NCBI GenBank assembly: GCA_038380435.1
Contig: JAWZYU010000010.1
Coordinates: 42,194,135-42,258,134, forward strand
Length of the DNA stretch: 64,000 bases
DNA from: Ryuthela nishihirai
Lineage: Eukaryota > Arthropoda > Arachnida > Araneae > Heptathelidae
Direction of reading: 5' to 3'
Shown here: positions 10,966 to 22,189 of the stretch, piece after piece
Numbering within the stretch: the first letter of the stretch is position 1
Layout of the letters: each line of letters begins with the position of its first letter
Made by a program: the position numbers and the translations under genes
Notes under the pieces: model-generated
What the model was told of the DNA's origin: nothing
What the model saw: the letters and a program-made list of their open reading frames with translations, nothing else
Databases searched by the model: none

Positions 10966-11313
10966 TTTTACTTGGGAGAGGCATTTTTTGCACGCAATGG
11001 GCTAAATGGCCATTGCCCCCAAAAGTCTCAGAAAAGGTTGGGGAAGAGGACTCACTGAACAGATGTTGAGACATTTGAAAGCGTCCCTTTTAGGCTATCC
11101 AGCGTATTATTCATCGTGCACAGAGGTTTTACGGACGGCTTTAGAGCCATCCGAAAGACGGCGGCCTTCCCAAGCCGAACAGTGCCCCTTTTCCACAGAG
11201 GACAGAACGTAAGTTAGTGGCGATGAATCTCAACACAGGCACATTTGGGACTCGAACCTGGGAATTACAGATTACGAACCTAATGCGCTTCCGACTGAGC
11301 CAACCCTCACCCC
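10966..11313 (-). mobile_element. SINE-1 copy, diverged, near full length
   Basis: The reverse copy runs from TTTACTTGGGAGAGGCATTT to GAGCCAACCCTCACCCC. The head (TCGAACCTGGGAATTACAG, ACTGAGCCAACC) and the TAAATGGCC motif are clear. Several indels are present and the TSD is not visible. Confidence 0.82.
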
Positions 11314-11387
11314 ATTTTTTTAACGGAAAAATTTGACGGAAGATAAAACAGATTTATTTCAGCACTTTATCTGTCAAGCAAGTATTA

Positions 11388-11486
11388 TAAATAAAAAAAT
11401 AAATAAATGCCCCCTCAAGCAGCTGCTTGCCACAGAGGTCTAACAGGAGCCTTGTCAGTTGATATGCCACAGTAGAAGGCCTGGCG
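11388..11486 (-). mobile_element. SINE-2 copy, 5'-truncated
   Basis: The 3' half reads AAATGCCCCCTCAAGCAGCT, GCCACAGAGGTC and GATATGCCACAGTAGAAGG, then breaks off before the tRNA-like head. Confidence 0.85.
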
Positions 11487-12659
11487 TTCTTAAAAATTGA
11501 ATATTTATCAGCATCAATGCCAAGGTTAAAGCAATTTATCTTTAAAAAAAATTAATTCAGGTAGATTAAAACATGAGTAATATCCGTTACGTGAAACTTT
11601 ACTAAAACGTATAAAACAATTTTTAACAGTTCGGGTAATGATTATTTGAATTTCAGCGACTTTTCAATAATTTTTACCGAACGAACTGCTTAACAACTCT
11701 TTAAATAGTGGATGAATATTGTTGAAATTACAGATTTAGAAAGATTTGATATTTTAAATTTATCTTCAGACACATTTTTCCATTAGAAGCTTTTTTTAAA
11801 GATGAATATCACTATTTCCTAATGGTTTTTCCCAATCTTTTCCTAAGTGACTGGCCTGGCTTGGAAGATATGTTCCCTGGCTGCCTTGATGCCAGGCCAT
11901 TGGCCCTCTTAATATATATGTTAAATATCTAAATTTTGCAGATGTAATATAACCTTCAAAAGGAGTAAGGGAACCTTCTAAGAAGCCCTCTTTTCTCTTC
12001 CTTCTTGCTTGTAATTGGTTATTCCAGTTTAATTAAAAATTGATTGAAAGTTCTGTAAGTTGACATGAAAGCATAACTGTAAATTTCATTTCCTTCATTT
12101 AGGGTTTGTTGGGGAGGTTTTAAGCTTTTGCCACTTGTAGTTGACATTTACTGTTTATTAAATACTTCAAGTCTTAAAAGAGAGTTCTTTAAAAATACCG
12201 AAATTTTATCAAAATGTATCAAAACTATTTTGGCAAGTTGAATTTTAACGCATATATTTAAACACTATAGTACGCGTTTCTTAAAAAAAAATATTTACAT
12301 TAAAAGATTGCTTTGCCTGAGTTTGCAAAAAAAAAAAAGAGTACCCTCTCCCGCTAGTGAGTTTCGTGACATTGCGTGGGGGAAAAATAAATGTGAAGCA
12401 GACCAGAGGATAATTCTGTCTTAAAATCCAACTCTGAGTATTCAAAAATGCACGTTACATAAACATGATTTTTTTTCCATTTTGTAAAAACTTTCAAAGC
12501 TCTCAGATTTCCCTATCTCAGCAATTGCATTATAAATAAATTCCAAATCTATATTTCATTTGAAACACTTCGATCATATCTCGATGATTTCCCTCTGAGC
12601 AATCCAATATATTTGTAGAATATACAAATCTGATAAACCTATTGAAGCTACTTTCTTGT
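11487..12659. other. AT-rich stretch with an old MITE scrap
   Basis: Around 11690-11815 the text (GATGAATATTGTTGAAATTA, CACATTTTTCCATTAGAAGC) resembles the right arm of the foldback MITE at 34.3-35.0 kb. The rest shows no recognised feature. Confidence 0.35.
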
Positions 12660-13170
12660 GAGGGATAAACACCAAGGTCTTTGAGATGAGGAGCAAGCTT
12701 TGTTGGAGCGGAATGCGATCCTCCTATCTTCCGCCACGCACTCTCAATGCAGATAACCTTCCCCTCAGTTCGGGTTACCCGTCCTTAAGAACTAATTGCC
12801 GTTCCACTCCTCCCATCATGTACCTTCAATAAACCCCACCCCAAGGGTCGGAACCAGCTTCCGTCTGCCCTGCCAGGCTATTTAGTGACAGTTTTACGAG
12901 GCTATTGAAAAAACCTTGTCACTCTCCCGTACTCTTGCCCTGTTCGGGGGAAGGGGTCGAACTCAATGCACTTGCATGTCGGCGGAGGGCGTTGGTGGTC
13001 ATTAGACAATAAAGGACTCGAAAATGACACTCGCTACAAGCTCGACTGATGTTGGGAGTGGGGCGGTTGTTGTTCGTTCAACAACACTTGATGAGGAATG
13101 GCGGTAATCGAATCGGTCGCCAATTCTCCTGCGAACGGTAATTGAGACGAACTGGGGGATCGAACAAGTG
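12660..13170. other. GC-richer unique block, possible conserved or regulatory DNA
   Basis: About 500 bp of visibly higher GC and mixed composition stand out against AT-rich flanks. The block shows no similarity to any repeat in this window and no long open frame. It could be an exon or UTR piece, a regulatory element or an unrecognised transposon; nothing in it decides. Confidence 0.35.
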
Positions 13171-13815
13171 ATTTAAGCTGTCGAAAGATAAAGAAACATC
13201 CTCACACTTAATTCTATCAAGCATTTAGGAGAATGTTTGGTTTTCTAAGATGGCTAGAAATATTTTATTTCGCATCTGAAACAGTCAAGAGATTACTACT
13301 TTACTACGCTAATTTATATGATTCTAAAGCATTTAAAATTATAAATTCGAATATTAATTAGCGGTTTTAATTTTTTATAACTTATATGATTCCAAAATGC
13401 GTACATCCGGCCTACACTTTTCTCCCAAAAGTTTGTAAGTCAGCAGTAAACCAGAAATTGCTCTTTAGATTTGATCCTTGAACTTTAAAAAACCCATTTA
13501 ATATTAGTAAATGTGGAAGATTTATTTTCGAGAAGTAAGAAGATTTAATTTTCCGTCCCCTCTCAGAAAATGACGGTGGGGCCCATGAATACCTCTCAAT
13601 ATAAATCCCTGATCTTCACACTCTATCGTCTAACATTAAATTTCTAATATAATAAGATTGTTTCGATGTTTTGTCATTGAGAATACTAAACAAGTAGGTC
13701 TTTTTCATCAAACATGTCAATTATTGCAACAAATATGATAAATATTCACCATACGAAAACATGAATGAATATTACTATGCACGTTATTTCCAATAAAAAT
13801 GTTAATATTTTTTTT
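13171..13815. other. AT-rich stretch without recognised feature
   Basis: Nothing supportable was seen. Confidence 0.45.
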
Positions 13816-14645
13816 TTCCTGAGCGTAACTTTTGTGCATACAGTGAACTAAATTCCAGGTTACAAGGGCTTAGATTGGTTGGGGGAAGGGATCCACTAGA
13901 TAACTGCTAGAATACAAATCACACAAAGCATCTAGAGTGTTCTTTAGTGTACAGTCGCTCAAAAAAGTATCCGAACACTATGGTTGATTACAGAATTCAG
14001 AAAAAATGTCTCGCAACGATTTTTTTAGAAATTAGTGATCTGGCAACCTTCGTGTCACGTGATTACAGAATTCAGGAAAAATATCTGGAGCGTTTACAGC
14101 AACTGTACACGCTCCAGTTACCGTTCACAGCAAACTGGAGCGTGTGCAGTTACTGCATACGCTCCAGTTTGCTGTGAACGGTAACTGCACACGCTCAATA
14201 TTTCCGTGAGTGAGCCCACACGATCTAGTATCAAAATAATATGACCACCTACAGTCGCTCAAAAAAGTATCCGAACACTATGGTTGATTACAGAATTCAG
14301 AAAAAATATCTGGCAACGATTTTTTCTAGAAATTAGTGATCTGGCAACCTTCGTGTCAAATTGCCAGATCACTAATTTCTAAAAAAAGTTTCCAGATATT
14401 TTTTCTGAATTCTGTAATCAACCATAGTGTTCGGATAATTTTTTGAGCGACTGCCCATAGAGTATGGCTCTCCTGCACACAGAGACACGACTCATTGTCC
14501 CATCCGACGGAAGGCGGTTTTTTCAACCCATAGGTATCCCCTTTCTTAACGAAGTCAGAATGGGAATTAGCAGAGATAATTCTCAACTCAGGTAAAGTTC
14601 GGATTTGAACCTCGGACTGGAGATTACGTTTTTGACACGCTAACA
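13816..14645 (-). mobile_element. SINE-1 copy split by an M1 MITE
   Basis: The 3' part lies at 13816-13950 (CCTGAGCGTAACTTTTGTGC to GTTCTTTAGTGT) and the 5' part at 14454-14645 (ATAGAGTATGGCTCTCC to the decayed B-box region TTTGAACCTCGGACTGG). The break falls within the conserved GTTCTTTAACGTGCACAG segment, where the M1 composite landed in a TA. Confidence 0.88.
13952..14453. mobile_element. M1 composite MITE, copy a (two units)
   Basis: Unit 1 (13952-14249) starts with CAGTCGCTCAAAAAAGTATC, carries nested hairpins built from GGAGCGTGT(A/G)CAG, and ends AATAATATGACCACC. After a TA, unit 2 (14252-14453) is a simple palindrome with CAGTCGCTC at one end and GAGCGACTG at the other. The left flank is TA; the right flank has lost it. 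Inserted in SINE-1. Confidence 0.88.
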
Positions 14646-14654
14646 ACTACTCCG

Positions 14655-15507
14655 TAATATATGACTTAAGAGTTCAAAATTGAAAAAAAAAAAAGATTAT
14701 AATAAAAATATTGCGAGTTCATAATTAATTCCATCCAACTGAAACTTTTTATTAAGTAAGAAGAAGCCAATCTTCGTAAATTGCCTCAACATTTGCGTCA
14801 TTATTTGCTGCTTCGTTCATTTCTGACTCTCTCTGATCTTGAAGCATCCTTGGGGGAATCCAAAGTGTTCCAGAAATCAGTATCCACGAGGCAGCAGAAT
14901 GAAGAAGCGTTTCGTAGAAGGAAGGGTTAAGTAGAATTAATCAAAATTCCACTTCTTTTTAAGGACTCTATAAATGCACGGAGCATAACGTTGGCCTCAT
15001 TTGAAAAGTTAAAAATAGCTTTTCATCTCCAAAGCTTCGTTCACTAGACTAAAGATGTCTACAATGCTCTCTTCACACAGCAAAAGTATTTTCCTCGCAG
15101 AATTTCGGTGTCTATTATCTGAATGCGAAAAATCAGAACTCATCAGTCGTTAACAGGGTAGGATATTAGTGTTAATTTTTTTTTTTCTTTTTCTTAAATT
15201 GAGCAAGATCGGCTTTGACCATGCTATGCTGTCAATGTTCCGAAAGACGTTGGCTAATTCTAAAATATATTTATTTCCTATTCACAATATAAAATAAAAA
15301 AGATCACACCTTTCCTTGTTCAAGACTTGAATAGTGTCCAAATATAGTGCTGACAACTCTACTAGACAAAATAAGCGTGATTTTTCAGGTGACAACGAAG
15401 GCAACAGTTCTTTCTGTGTTAATCGAGTCATTTGTCTAATGACGATGGTTTTCTTGGCGATTAGGAAATCAATATTTGATAATGAAGATTCTCTTGGTGA
15501 TAAATAC
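14655..15507. other. AT-rich stretch without recognised feature
   Basis: No repeat family or coding signal was recognised. The open frame beginning at 15334 runs into the next SINE and has no recognisable domain. Confidence 0.45.
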
Positions 15508-15785
15508 AGTGGGGTTTGCGCAGTAGGTAGCGCATTCGGTTCGCAATCTGATATTCCGAGGTTCCATTGTGCCTGCGATGAGAATTTCTCCGCTAATCCT
15601 CGCCCTGAGAGAGGGGGTACCGATGCTCTTGATACAGGCCACCGTTTAATTCTTTGGAACGTTAAACCGTGATTCAGTGTACGGGAGAATGCATCCTGTG
15701 CCTGTTAAACAACATGATAGATGATTTTGACGGGCAGCTTCGATCTGTTTCTCAATAGCTATTCACACTTCATTACCAACATTAA
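15508..15785 (+). mobile_element. SINE-1 copy, strongly diverged
   Basis: The head is GCGCAGTAGGTAGCGCATTC with TTCGCAATCTGATATTCCG. The middle is recognisable through GGAACGTTAAACCGTGAT and TACGGGAGAATGCATCC, followed by GACGGGCAGCTTCGATCTG. The 3' end is lost. This is one of the oldest copies. Confidence 0.7.
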
Positions 15786-16254
15786 AGCACATAACCGGAG
15801 CGCTCAAAGGCCTAATAAACTAGCTCTCAAGTAGCTTTGTCCCACTAGAATTTTACCGCCCTGGAGTCCTCTTGGCGTTAACTAAATTAATTATATAATG
15901 AAGAAAGATAGTTCCATTGATAAAAATGAAAGATAATAGGAGCACACTGAAGCGAAAGAAGGAGACCCCCCAAATCGCAATATTTTTATTATTAACTTAT
16001 TAATCCAAGAGTTCCTACTTGGATAATGTGTGCAGTCTTCGAAAGATGAAACTTCAAACATCTTTGACATTCTACACAATTGGAACTTTCTGAACAAGCG
16101 ACTGAATCTCAATGATGGTTCATTTAATTTCAGTAAATCCTTAATTATTTTGCTGATATTTTTAGATGCTACAATCACTGTTAGTGTTAAATAAAAGTCA
16201 TGAGCCTTATGAGTGTTTCCTAATTCTATGTAGTATCAACGTCTTAACTGTAAA

Positions 16255-16470
16255 AAATAATAAATAAATCACTTTTCAAGCAGCTGCTTGTCACAGAAGC
16301 CTGACAGGAGCCTCTAGGTATAATATACAATAAAAAAAAGTCTACAAGGAAAGTGAGACCTCATCAAAAATGGAAAAACAACAACAACAATAAAACTAAA
16401 ATATACATCCATGTCTCATTCGGGGCTCGAACCCAGATATTTTTATCCTCAGCGAGTAAGCACGTAACCT
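16255..16470 (-). mobile_element. SINE-2 copy, diverged
   Basis: The reverse copy runs from TCAAGCAGCTGCTTGTCACA to GGGGCTCGAACCCAGATA. An A-rich insertion lies in the middle (about 16330-16400), and the A box is poorly preserved. Confidence 0.78.
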
Positions 16471-16489
16471 TAGCGATCAAAGGACTATA

Positions 16490-16645
16490 ACAAACTAGCT
16501 CTCAAGCAGCTGCTTGCCACAGAGAGATGAGAGGAACTTATCGGTTTAATATGCCATGAAGAAGATCTGTGAGGATGGCGAGACCTCAGAAGCGAAACAA
16601 CACTAGAAAAGAAACATCTATGTCTTTCCCGGGACCCTTTGATCA
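16490..16645 (-). mobile_element. SINE-2 copy, diverged
   Basis: It starts TCTCAAGCAGCTGCTTGCCA, continues through ATATGCCATGAAGAAGATCT and GAGGATGGCGAGACC, and ends near TTTCCCGGGACCC. It lies head-to-tail with the preceding SINE-2. Confidence 0.8.
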
Positions 16646-16746
16646 GTAGAAAGTACACTAGTCATTCGAACACGGGGAGGCATTAAAGGACAATACTCGT
16701 CTATTATTATTCGACAATTGTGATTCACTTCCAAATGCCTAAGAAT

Positions 16747-17100
16747 ATTTCATTTTGTTTCTTATCAAAATATCACTAAACTACCATTTGCTTCTTATCA
16801 AAATGTTACTAAACTACCATTTGCTCCAGCTCACAATGTCACTACGATCCCATTTGTCCCTGCCCACAATGTCACTACGCTTTCATTTTCTCCTACTCAC
16901 TGTGTTACTCTACTTCCATTTGCTCCTGCGCATCATATACTTTCGTTTGCTCGTGATCAAACACCGATTATATTTTCTTTTGCTCACAATGCCATTCTGT
17001 TACCTTTTTGACATTGATAAAAATTTCACTGTTATCCTTTTGCCATTGCTCACCATGTCGCTATAATTTTTTCCTGCTCACAATGTCACTGTACTTCTCT
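16747..17100. repeat. Decayed ~33 bp tandem array
   Basis: Degenerate units contain CCATTTGCT(C/T)C and CACAATGTCACTAC at roughly 33 bp spacing, best preserved at 16785-16890. A period divisible by three keeps a plus-strand frame open (16755-17066), giving a Leu-rich 11-residue repeat; this is not evidence for a gene. Confidence 0.7.
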
Positions 17101-17766
17101 TTGACCCTACGTGAATGGATATGTCGACTTGAACGGCTGAAAAACACAGATAATGGAGACGAGGACGTTTCCATCATAAGAACAGTCACGTTCACCCGAT
17201 TACAGCCATTGTTTCTGCTGCCCGTGACAAAGGCCTTATGCGCGAGATCAGTTCCTTCATAAAAAATGAATTAAAGTCACTCGGTGGCATATTCCTATTA
17301 ACCTTGATAAGAGCGATAAGGACGAAGACAATTCGATCATAAACCACCCATTGCGAGATCTTTAGAGCTAATGCCATTAACAAAAGAGCATTCCTTTTCC
17401 TTCAGCGGCAGGTCTACAAGGGAAAAATTATCCAAGTGCTTTCATACCTAAATTTCGCGATGTTTTCTTCATTTAGTCTTAAGTGCATGAGTTTCGAAAG
17501 TCCGTCTTCCTCTTTTCTTGCGAGAAATCGTTAAGCAGATACATCATTATTAGAATGCATCACAGACATGATTTTGGAGCAGACTCTCCAGAAATTGTGC
17601 ATTATTTTAAGATAGCTGTTGAGATTGGTCAAAATGGCGAATCTTCGAATTTTTGTCTCTTTTAACTGTGTATTTTGGGTTATAGTAGCTCGTGGAGTAG
17701 GCTGTTTTCTTTTATAGAAGGGAGCATAAGAAATCTGGATGGCTGCAATGGGCAACAATATAGACA
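17101..17766. other. Stretch without recognised feature
   Basis: Mixed composition with short open frames on both strands and no motif or repeat similarity that I can name. Confidence 0.4.
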
Positions 17767-17768
17767 TA

Positions 17769-18137
17769 CAGTCGCTCAAAAAATATCCGAACACTACGGT
17801 TGATATTACAGAATTAAAAAAATATATCTGACGATTTTTTAGAAATTACTGATCTGGCAACCTTCGTGTCACGTGATTACAGAATTCAGGAAAAATATCT
17901 GGAGCGTGTACAGCAATTGTACACGCTCCAGTTACCGTTCACAGCAAACTGGAGCGTGTGCAGTTACCGTGCGTACTGCAGTAACTGCACACGCTCCAGT
18001 TTGCTGTGAACGGTAACTGCACACGCTTAATATTTCCGTGAGTGAGCCCACACGATCTAGTATCAAAATAATATGACCACCTAGTACACGAAGTTCTGTA
18101 ATCAACCATGGTGTTCGGATAATTTTTTGAGCGACTG
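17769..18137. mobile_element. M1 MITE, copy b
   Basis: A 369 bp element between TA dinucleotides (17767-17768 and 18138-18139), starting CAGTCGCTCAAAAAATATCC and ending TTTTTTGAGCGACTG. The interior has two nested hairpins with GGAGCGTGT(A/G)CAG and one M3-type end (AATAATATGACCACCTA) not followed by a second full M1 unit. Confidence 0.9.
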
Positions 18138-18167
18138 TACATACTTTTTTACCCAAAAAGCAGAGTG

Positions 18168-18290
18168 CTGGTTGGCTCAGTCGGTATCCAGTCTCGAGAT
18201 CCGCCCTTCCCTGGTTCGAGTCCGAATTGACCTCGCTTCGAGATTTACCTCCGCTAATCTCCAGCTTGGCTCGCAAGGGCTACAGAAAGT
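18168..18290 (+). mobile_element. SINE-1 head fragment
   Basis: The tRNA-like part GGTTGGCTCAGTCGGTATCC with B box TGGTTCGAGTCC continues into ATTTACCTCCGCTAATCTCC and then loses similarity. The anticodon region is altered. Confidence 0.75.
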
Positions 18291-18644
18291 TGGGAAAGGG
18301 AACTAAGTTTAGTTCTTCCTCCACTCTTATCTCAAGATATATACATGTATTGATGTTTGATAAGTGTTCTTACAGTATGAATGGAAGTGACTTCCCACAA
18401 TTCTTTGACTAGACAGCGAAGTGTCCCGAAGTGGAAGCACATTTAATTAGCTTCCTACAAGCATCAAAGTCGTTAATGGTTAAGGTGGGAGTCAGCTTAA
18501 TGAGTGGGGACTGCCTGGGACATTCAGAGCGGACTAAACTGCAGAGCTATTCAAAATCATTAGGCTAACGTGCTTGAGTTCAGAGAAGCTTGAGAGGATG
18601 CTAGAGGAGAAAAGAGAAATGGAGACGGAAGAGGATGAGTGGAG
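18291..18644. other. Unique stretch without recognised feature
   Basis: Moderate GC, no repeat similarity within the window. It ends at the left TSD of the next SINE. Confidence 0.4.
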
Positions 18645-18657
18645 CTCTGAGGTAGTG

Positions 18658-19054
18658 GGTTGGGTTGTTTTACCTCTGAGCGGCACATTTTTGCACACCA
18701 TGGGCTAAATAGCCAGGTCACATGGACCCCGAAGGCTCAGAGAAGGTTGGGGGAGGGGACCCACTGGAACAGCTGTTGGAAGACAGATGGTAGCCTCCCG
18801 TCAAGGCCATCCAGCGAGTTCTTTAACGTGCACAGAGTATGGCTCTCCCGAACACGGAATCACGGCTTAACGTCAATCCGACGGACGGCGGTCTTTCCAA
18901 ACCCATCGACGTCCCCTACTGACCGTGGGCAGGGCGGGGAATTTTTTGGAGATAAATCTTAACGCTGCTGGATAAATCTCAACCCAACTGGGACTCGAAC
19001 CTGGGAACTACAGATTACAAGCCTGGCGCGCTACTGACTGAGCCAACCCCGCCC
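18658..19054 (-). mobile_element. SINE-1 copy, full length, with TSD
   Basis: Reverse copy with the perfect 13 bp TSD CTCTGAGGTAGTG at 18645-18657 and 19055-19067. An inserted repeat of GGATAAATCTCAACC near 18970 lengthens the head-middle junction. Confidence 0.95.
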
Positions 19055-19067
19055 CTCTGAGGTAGTG

Positions 19068-19811
19068 AGGTTGTCATAAAGCCATTAGTGACTAGAGTGC
19101 AATGGAGACGGAATGGAGACTCGAGAACCGAGGAGTTTCAGTACGAAGTTAGCGTGAGGGACTCGCAACAGATTTTTTCCCTTGGAATTTGAAGGCGGAA
19201 GTCCAGCATATAGATATGGTATATTTCGTCCTCTACGTGCTAGTATAGGGTGTGAATAAATATTCTTCACCCTAGATTTCCATACAGCCCCAATATTTTA
19301 TACTATATCGATATTCAGAATAGAGTGTTAAGTTTCCATTCAGCCTCTTTCCAATTGATAGATACCACAGACATAAAAAATCAACAGCAACCATACAACA
19401 GCCCTTAATCAAAAGGAGCAATCTGTAAGGAACATTACATATTTATATGATACTTAAAATGCTAAGACGTAAAAGAAAGTACATTTTCCATTTTTAATCA
19501 ATAAGAGTCGTCAGTGGTTCACTAAACTTTTGATTTCAAATCACATGACACAGATTAGTGTCACTAATGCAACTAGAATGAAAATATTTAGTAAATATCC
19601 CTTTTCCTTTACCTATAGAAATCCAGGGACAAATAGTTCTGAATATATTAAATCTCCAGAAAGAGATTCATCATTATATGAAATCTTCGGAAAAATAAGC
19701 ATTATGCTTGAGGGGTTATTTATTTTTTATTGTGTGAAACCTCCGTAAAAATATCGATCATCATTTGAAATTTCCAGATCGTAACTGACAGAACGGAAGC
19801 TATGAGGATAT
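19068..19811. other. Stretch without recognised feature
   Basis: AT-rich with no motif recognised. It ends at the TA preceding the Tc1-like relic. Confidence 0.4.
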
Positions 19812-19901
19812 ACAGTATGTGCAAATGATCAGAAAACTTGAACTTGAGAACGTAAGATACGTGCATTCATTGAAGATTCATTATTACATAGTAGGCCCAT
19901 C

Positions 19902-21005
19902 TCAGGAGTTTATACAAGCCTGTAGACTTATCGGCATTCCATCAATCAGATGGTTAATGGTGTCCTGAGGTATGGTGTTACAAACAGCATCCAATTAAGC
20001 ATGTAACTGTATCAGGTTGGCCGCTGGAAGGAGCTGGTGAAGGCGATGACTCATAAGATCCCACACATGCTCAATGGATGTTCAGGGAGTATGGCGGCCG
20101 TGAGAGAATGGCCATATTTTAGAAACTGTCCGTCTTTGCACGTGCCGTATGTGGAGGTGGCATTGTCCTGCTGCAGAATCAGTCCAGGTACGGTGGTAAG
20201 GAAGGGTCGGGACACAGGATAAACGATGCCATGGAAGTAACATCTCACTGTTATTGTCCAGAAACATGGAGCAGAGGTTCCGGTTGCCATGTGTGATGCC
20301 ACTTATAACATTGTACCATGGTGGACAGCTGTATGGCGGCTAATAGGCTTCCTCATGTCATTGACAATGCCGATGTCATGCAGACAAACGGTCATCTGTC
20401 ATGCCGAAACAGAATCGGGACTCGTCTGTGAATAACACTCTCCTCCATTCCATAGTCCAATGTTGCCTCGCTCGACACCAGTAGAGACGGCATAACCGGT
20501 GATGTTTGCTGCAATGGCAGATACCAGACTGGATATCTCGCCCTCATTCTTGCATCATGCGAACGTTGTCTAATGGTTTGTGTGGAGACCATGGTAAATC
20601 CATAGTAAAGATCGCATGCTACTTTGCAACCCTTCAAACACAGTGACTGTGCTGTAGAGTAATTTGTATTGGTCCACAAATAACTCTGCAGCACAGTTGC
20701 TGTGGTTAAAGGTGTGCAGTCGCAGTTGTTTAATGCTGAAGAGTGATATAACTCTGCAGCACAGTCGCTGCTGTTAAAGGGTCGCAAAGTAGCATGTGAT
20801 CTTTATATCCTGTGGTGCTGGTCCTTTACCTGTCCTTCGAATCCCAGTTGTTGCATGAGACACACCATTGAACTGTGCTCACATTGCACCACATGCATGC
20901 AGCGATTGCTCAAAGGCTCAATCCAAGTTCTCGCATATCAACGATTCTCTTTCTCTCAAAAGGCGTCAATTGCACATAAGGATCCCACCGACATCTCCAA
21001 GGCAT
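19902..21005 (-). pseudogene. Tc1-like transposase pseudogene
   Basis: Minus-strand translations give an N-terminal helix-turn-helix region (LTPFERKRIVDMRELGLS), a linker with MVSTQTIRQR and MRARYP, the first catalytic Asp in RRVLFTDESRFCFGM, the second in LQQDNA, and the Glu in SIEHVWDLM. The end reads TINHLIDGMP and LQACINS before a stop. Pieces lie in different frames with in-frame stops. A ~200 bp foreign hairpin interrupts the gene at 20606-20805. Confidence 0.88.
20606..20805. repeat. Hairpin-ended insert inside the transposase relic
   Basis: Inverted arms of about 29 bp (20606-20634, starting TAAAGATCGCATGCTACTTT, and 20777-20805) with two or three mismatches enclose ~140 bp. The interior contains a 67 bp-spaced direct repeat of AACTCTGCAGCACAGT at about 20685 and 20752. 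One arm matches the expected coding position; the other is its inverted copy. Confidence 0.75.
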
Positions 21006-21170
21006 GTTCCGAACATTTTTGGCATGATGCACTCCAACCTCATTGTCAGTCGTGCTCTGATACGAGCTCATGGGGCCCGGTTTTTATACATGGCTCAAAT
21101 GAGTGTCACGTGTCCATTCGCTGCAGAACTTTGATCATTTGTATATCTCCGATGGCTGATTGTCTCCTGC

Positions 21171-22179
21171 GATTTCCATATCTCTACTTCCATTCCTTGT
21201 TGGCTGTTTCGATTTCCATATCTCTACTTCCATTCCTTGTTGGCTGTTTCGATTTCCATATCTCTACTTCCATTCCTTGTTGGCTGTTTCGATTTCCATA
21301 TCTCTACTTCCATTCCTTGTTGGCTGTTTCGATTTCCATATCTCTACTTCCATTCCTTGTTGGCTGTTTCGATTTCCATATCTCTACTTCCATTCCTTGT
21401 TGGCTGTTTCGATTTCCATATCTCTACTTCCATTCCTTGTTGACTGTTTCGATTTCCATATCTCTACTTCCATTCCTTGTTGGCTGTTTCGATTTCCATA
21501 TCTCTACTTCCATTCCTTGTTGGCTGTTTCGATTTCCATATCTCTACTTCCATTCCTTGTTGGCTGTTTCCATTTCCATATCTCTACTTCCATTCCTTGT
21601 TGGTTGTTTCGATTTCCATATCTCTACTTCCATTCCTAGTTGGTTGTTTCGATTTCCATATCTCTACTTCCATTCCTTGTTGGTTGTTTCGATTTCCATA
21701 TCTCTACTTCCATTCCTTGTTGGTGTTTCGATTTCCATATCTCTACTTCCATTCCTGGTTGGCTGTTTCGATTTCCATATCTCTACTTCCATTCCTTGTT
21801 GGCTGTTTCGATTTCCATATCTCTACTTCCATTCCTTGTTGGCTGTTTCGATTTCCATATCTCTACTTCCATTCCTTGTTGGCTGTTTCGATTTCCATAT
21901 CTCTACTTCCATTCCTTGTTGGCTGTTTCGATTTCCATATCTCTACTTCCATTCCTTGTTGGCTGTTTCGATTTCCATATCTCTACTTCCATTTCCTTGT
22001 TGGCTGTTTCGATTTCCATATCTCTACTTCCATTCCTTGTTGGCTGTTTCCATTTCCATATCTCTACTTCCATTCCTTGTTGGCTGTTTCCATTTCCATA
22101 TCTCTACTTCCATTCCTTGTTGGTTGTTTCGATTTCCATATCTCTACTTCCATTCCTTGTTGGTGTTGCGATTTCCACT
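21171..22179. repeat. 40 bp minisatellite, about 25 copies
   Basis: Units start GATTTCCATATCTCTACTTC and continue CATTCCTTGTTGGCTGTTTC. Most copies are identical. Variants are G to C at the first unit base (21571, 22051, 22091), TGGTTG for TGGCTG (21604-21690, 22124), one 39 bp unit near 21721 and one 41 bp unit near 21991. Because 40 is not a multiple of three and no frame contains a stop, all three plus frames stay open (20855-22183 is one 442-codon frame). I see no reason to call it coding. Confidence 0.97.
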
Positions 22180-22189
22180 TTGAGCAGTG

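Larger units (their letters stand above)
19813..21150 (-). mobile_element. Second Tc1-like transposon, decayed
   Basis: The left end CAGTATGTGCAAATGATCAG is matched by an inverted, partly lost right end AACTTTGATCATTTGTATAT at 21128-21147. The transposase relic runs on the minus strand. The right terminus abuts the 40 bp array about 20 bp further on. The ends differ from those of the element at 6063, so this is another family. Confidence 0.82.

Noticed and set aside
18660..18962. Recurring frame GCFTSERHFFAHHGLNGQV
   Set aside because: Antisense reading of the SINE-1 3' half in another phase; same reasoning.
21171..22179. CRISPR-like array
   Set aside because: Units are directly contiguous without unique spacers, and the genome is eukaryotic by all other signs.
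20855..22183. 442-codon open frame
   Set aside because: More than two thirds is the 40 bp array, which is open in every plus frame; the first part is the antisense of a transposase relic. No start context or domain.
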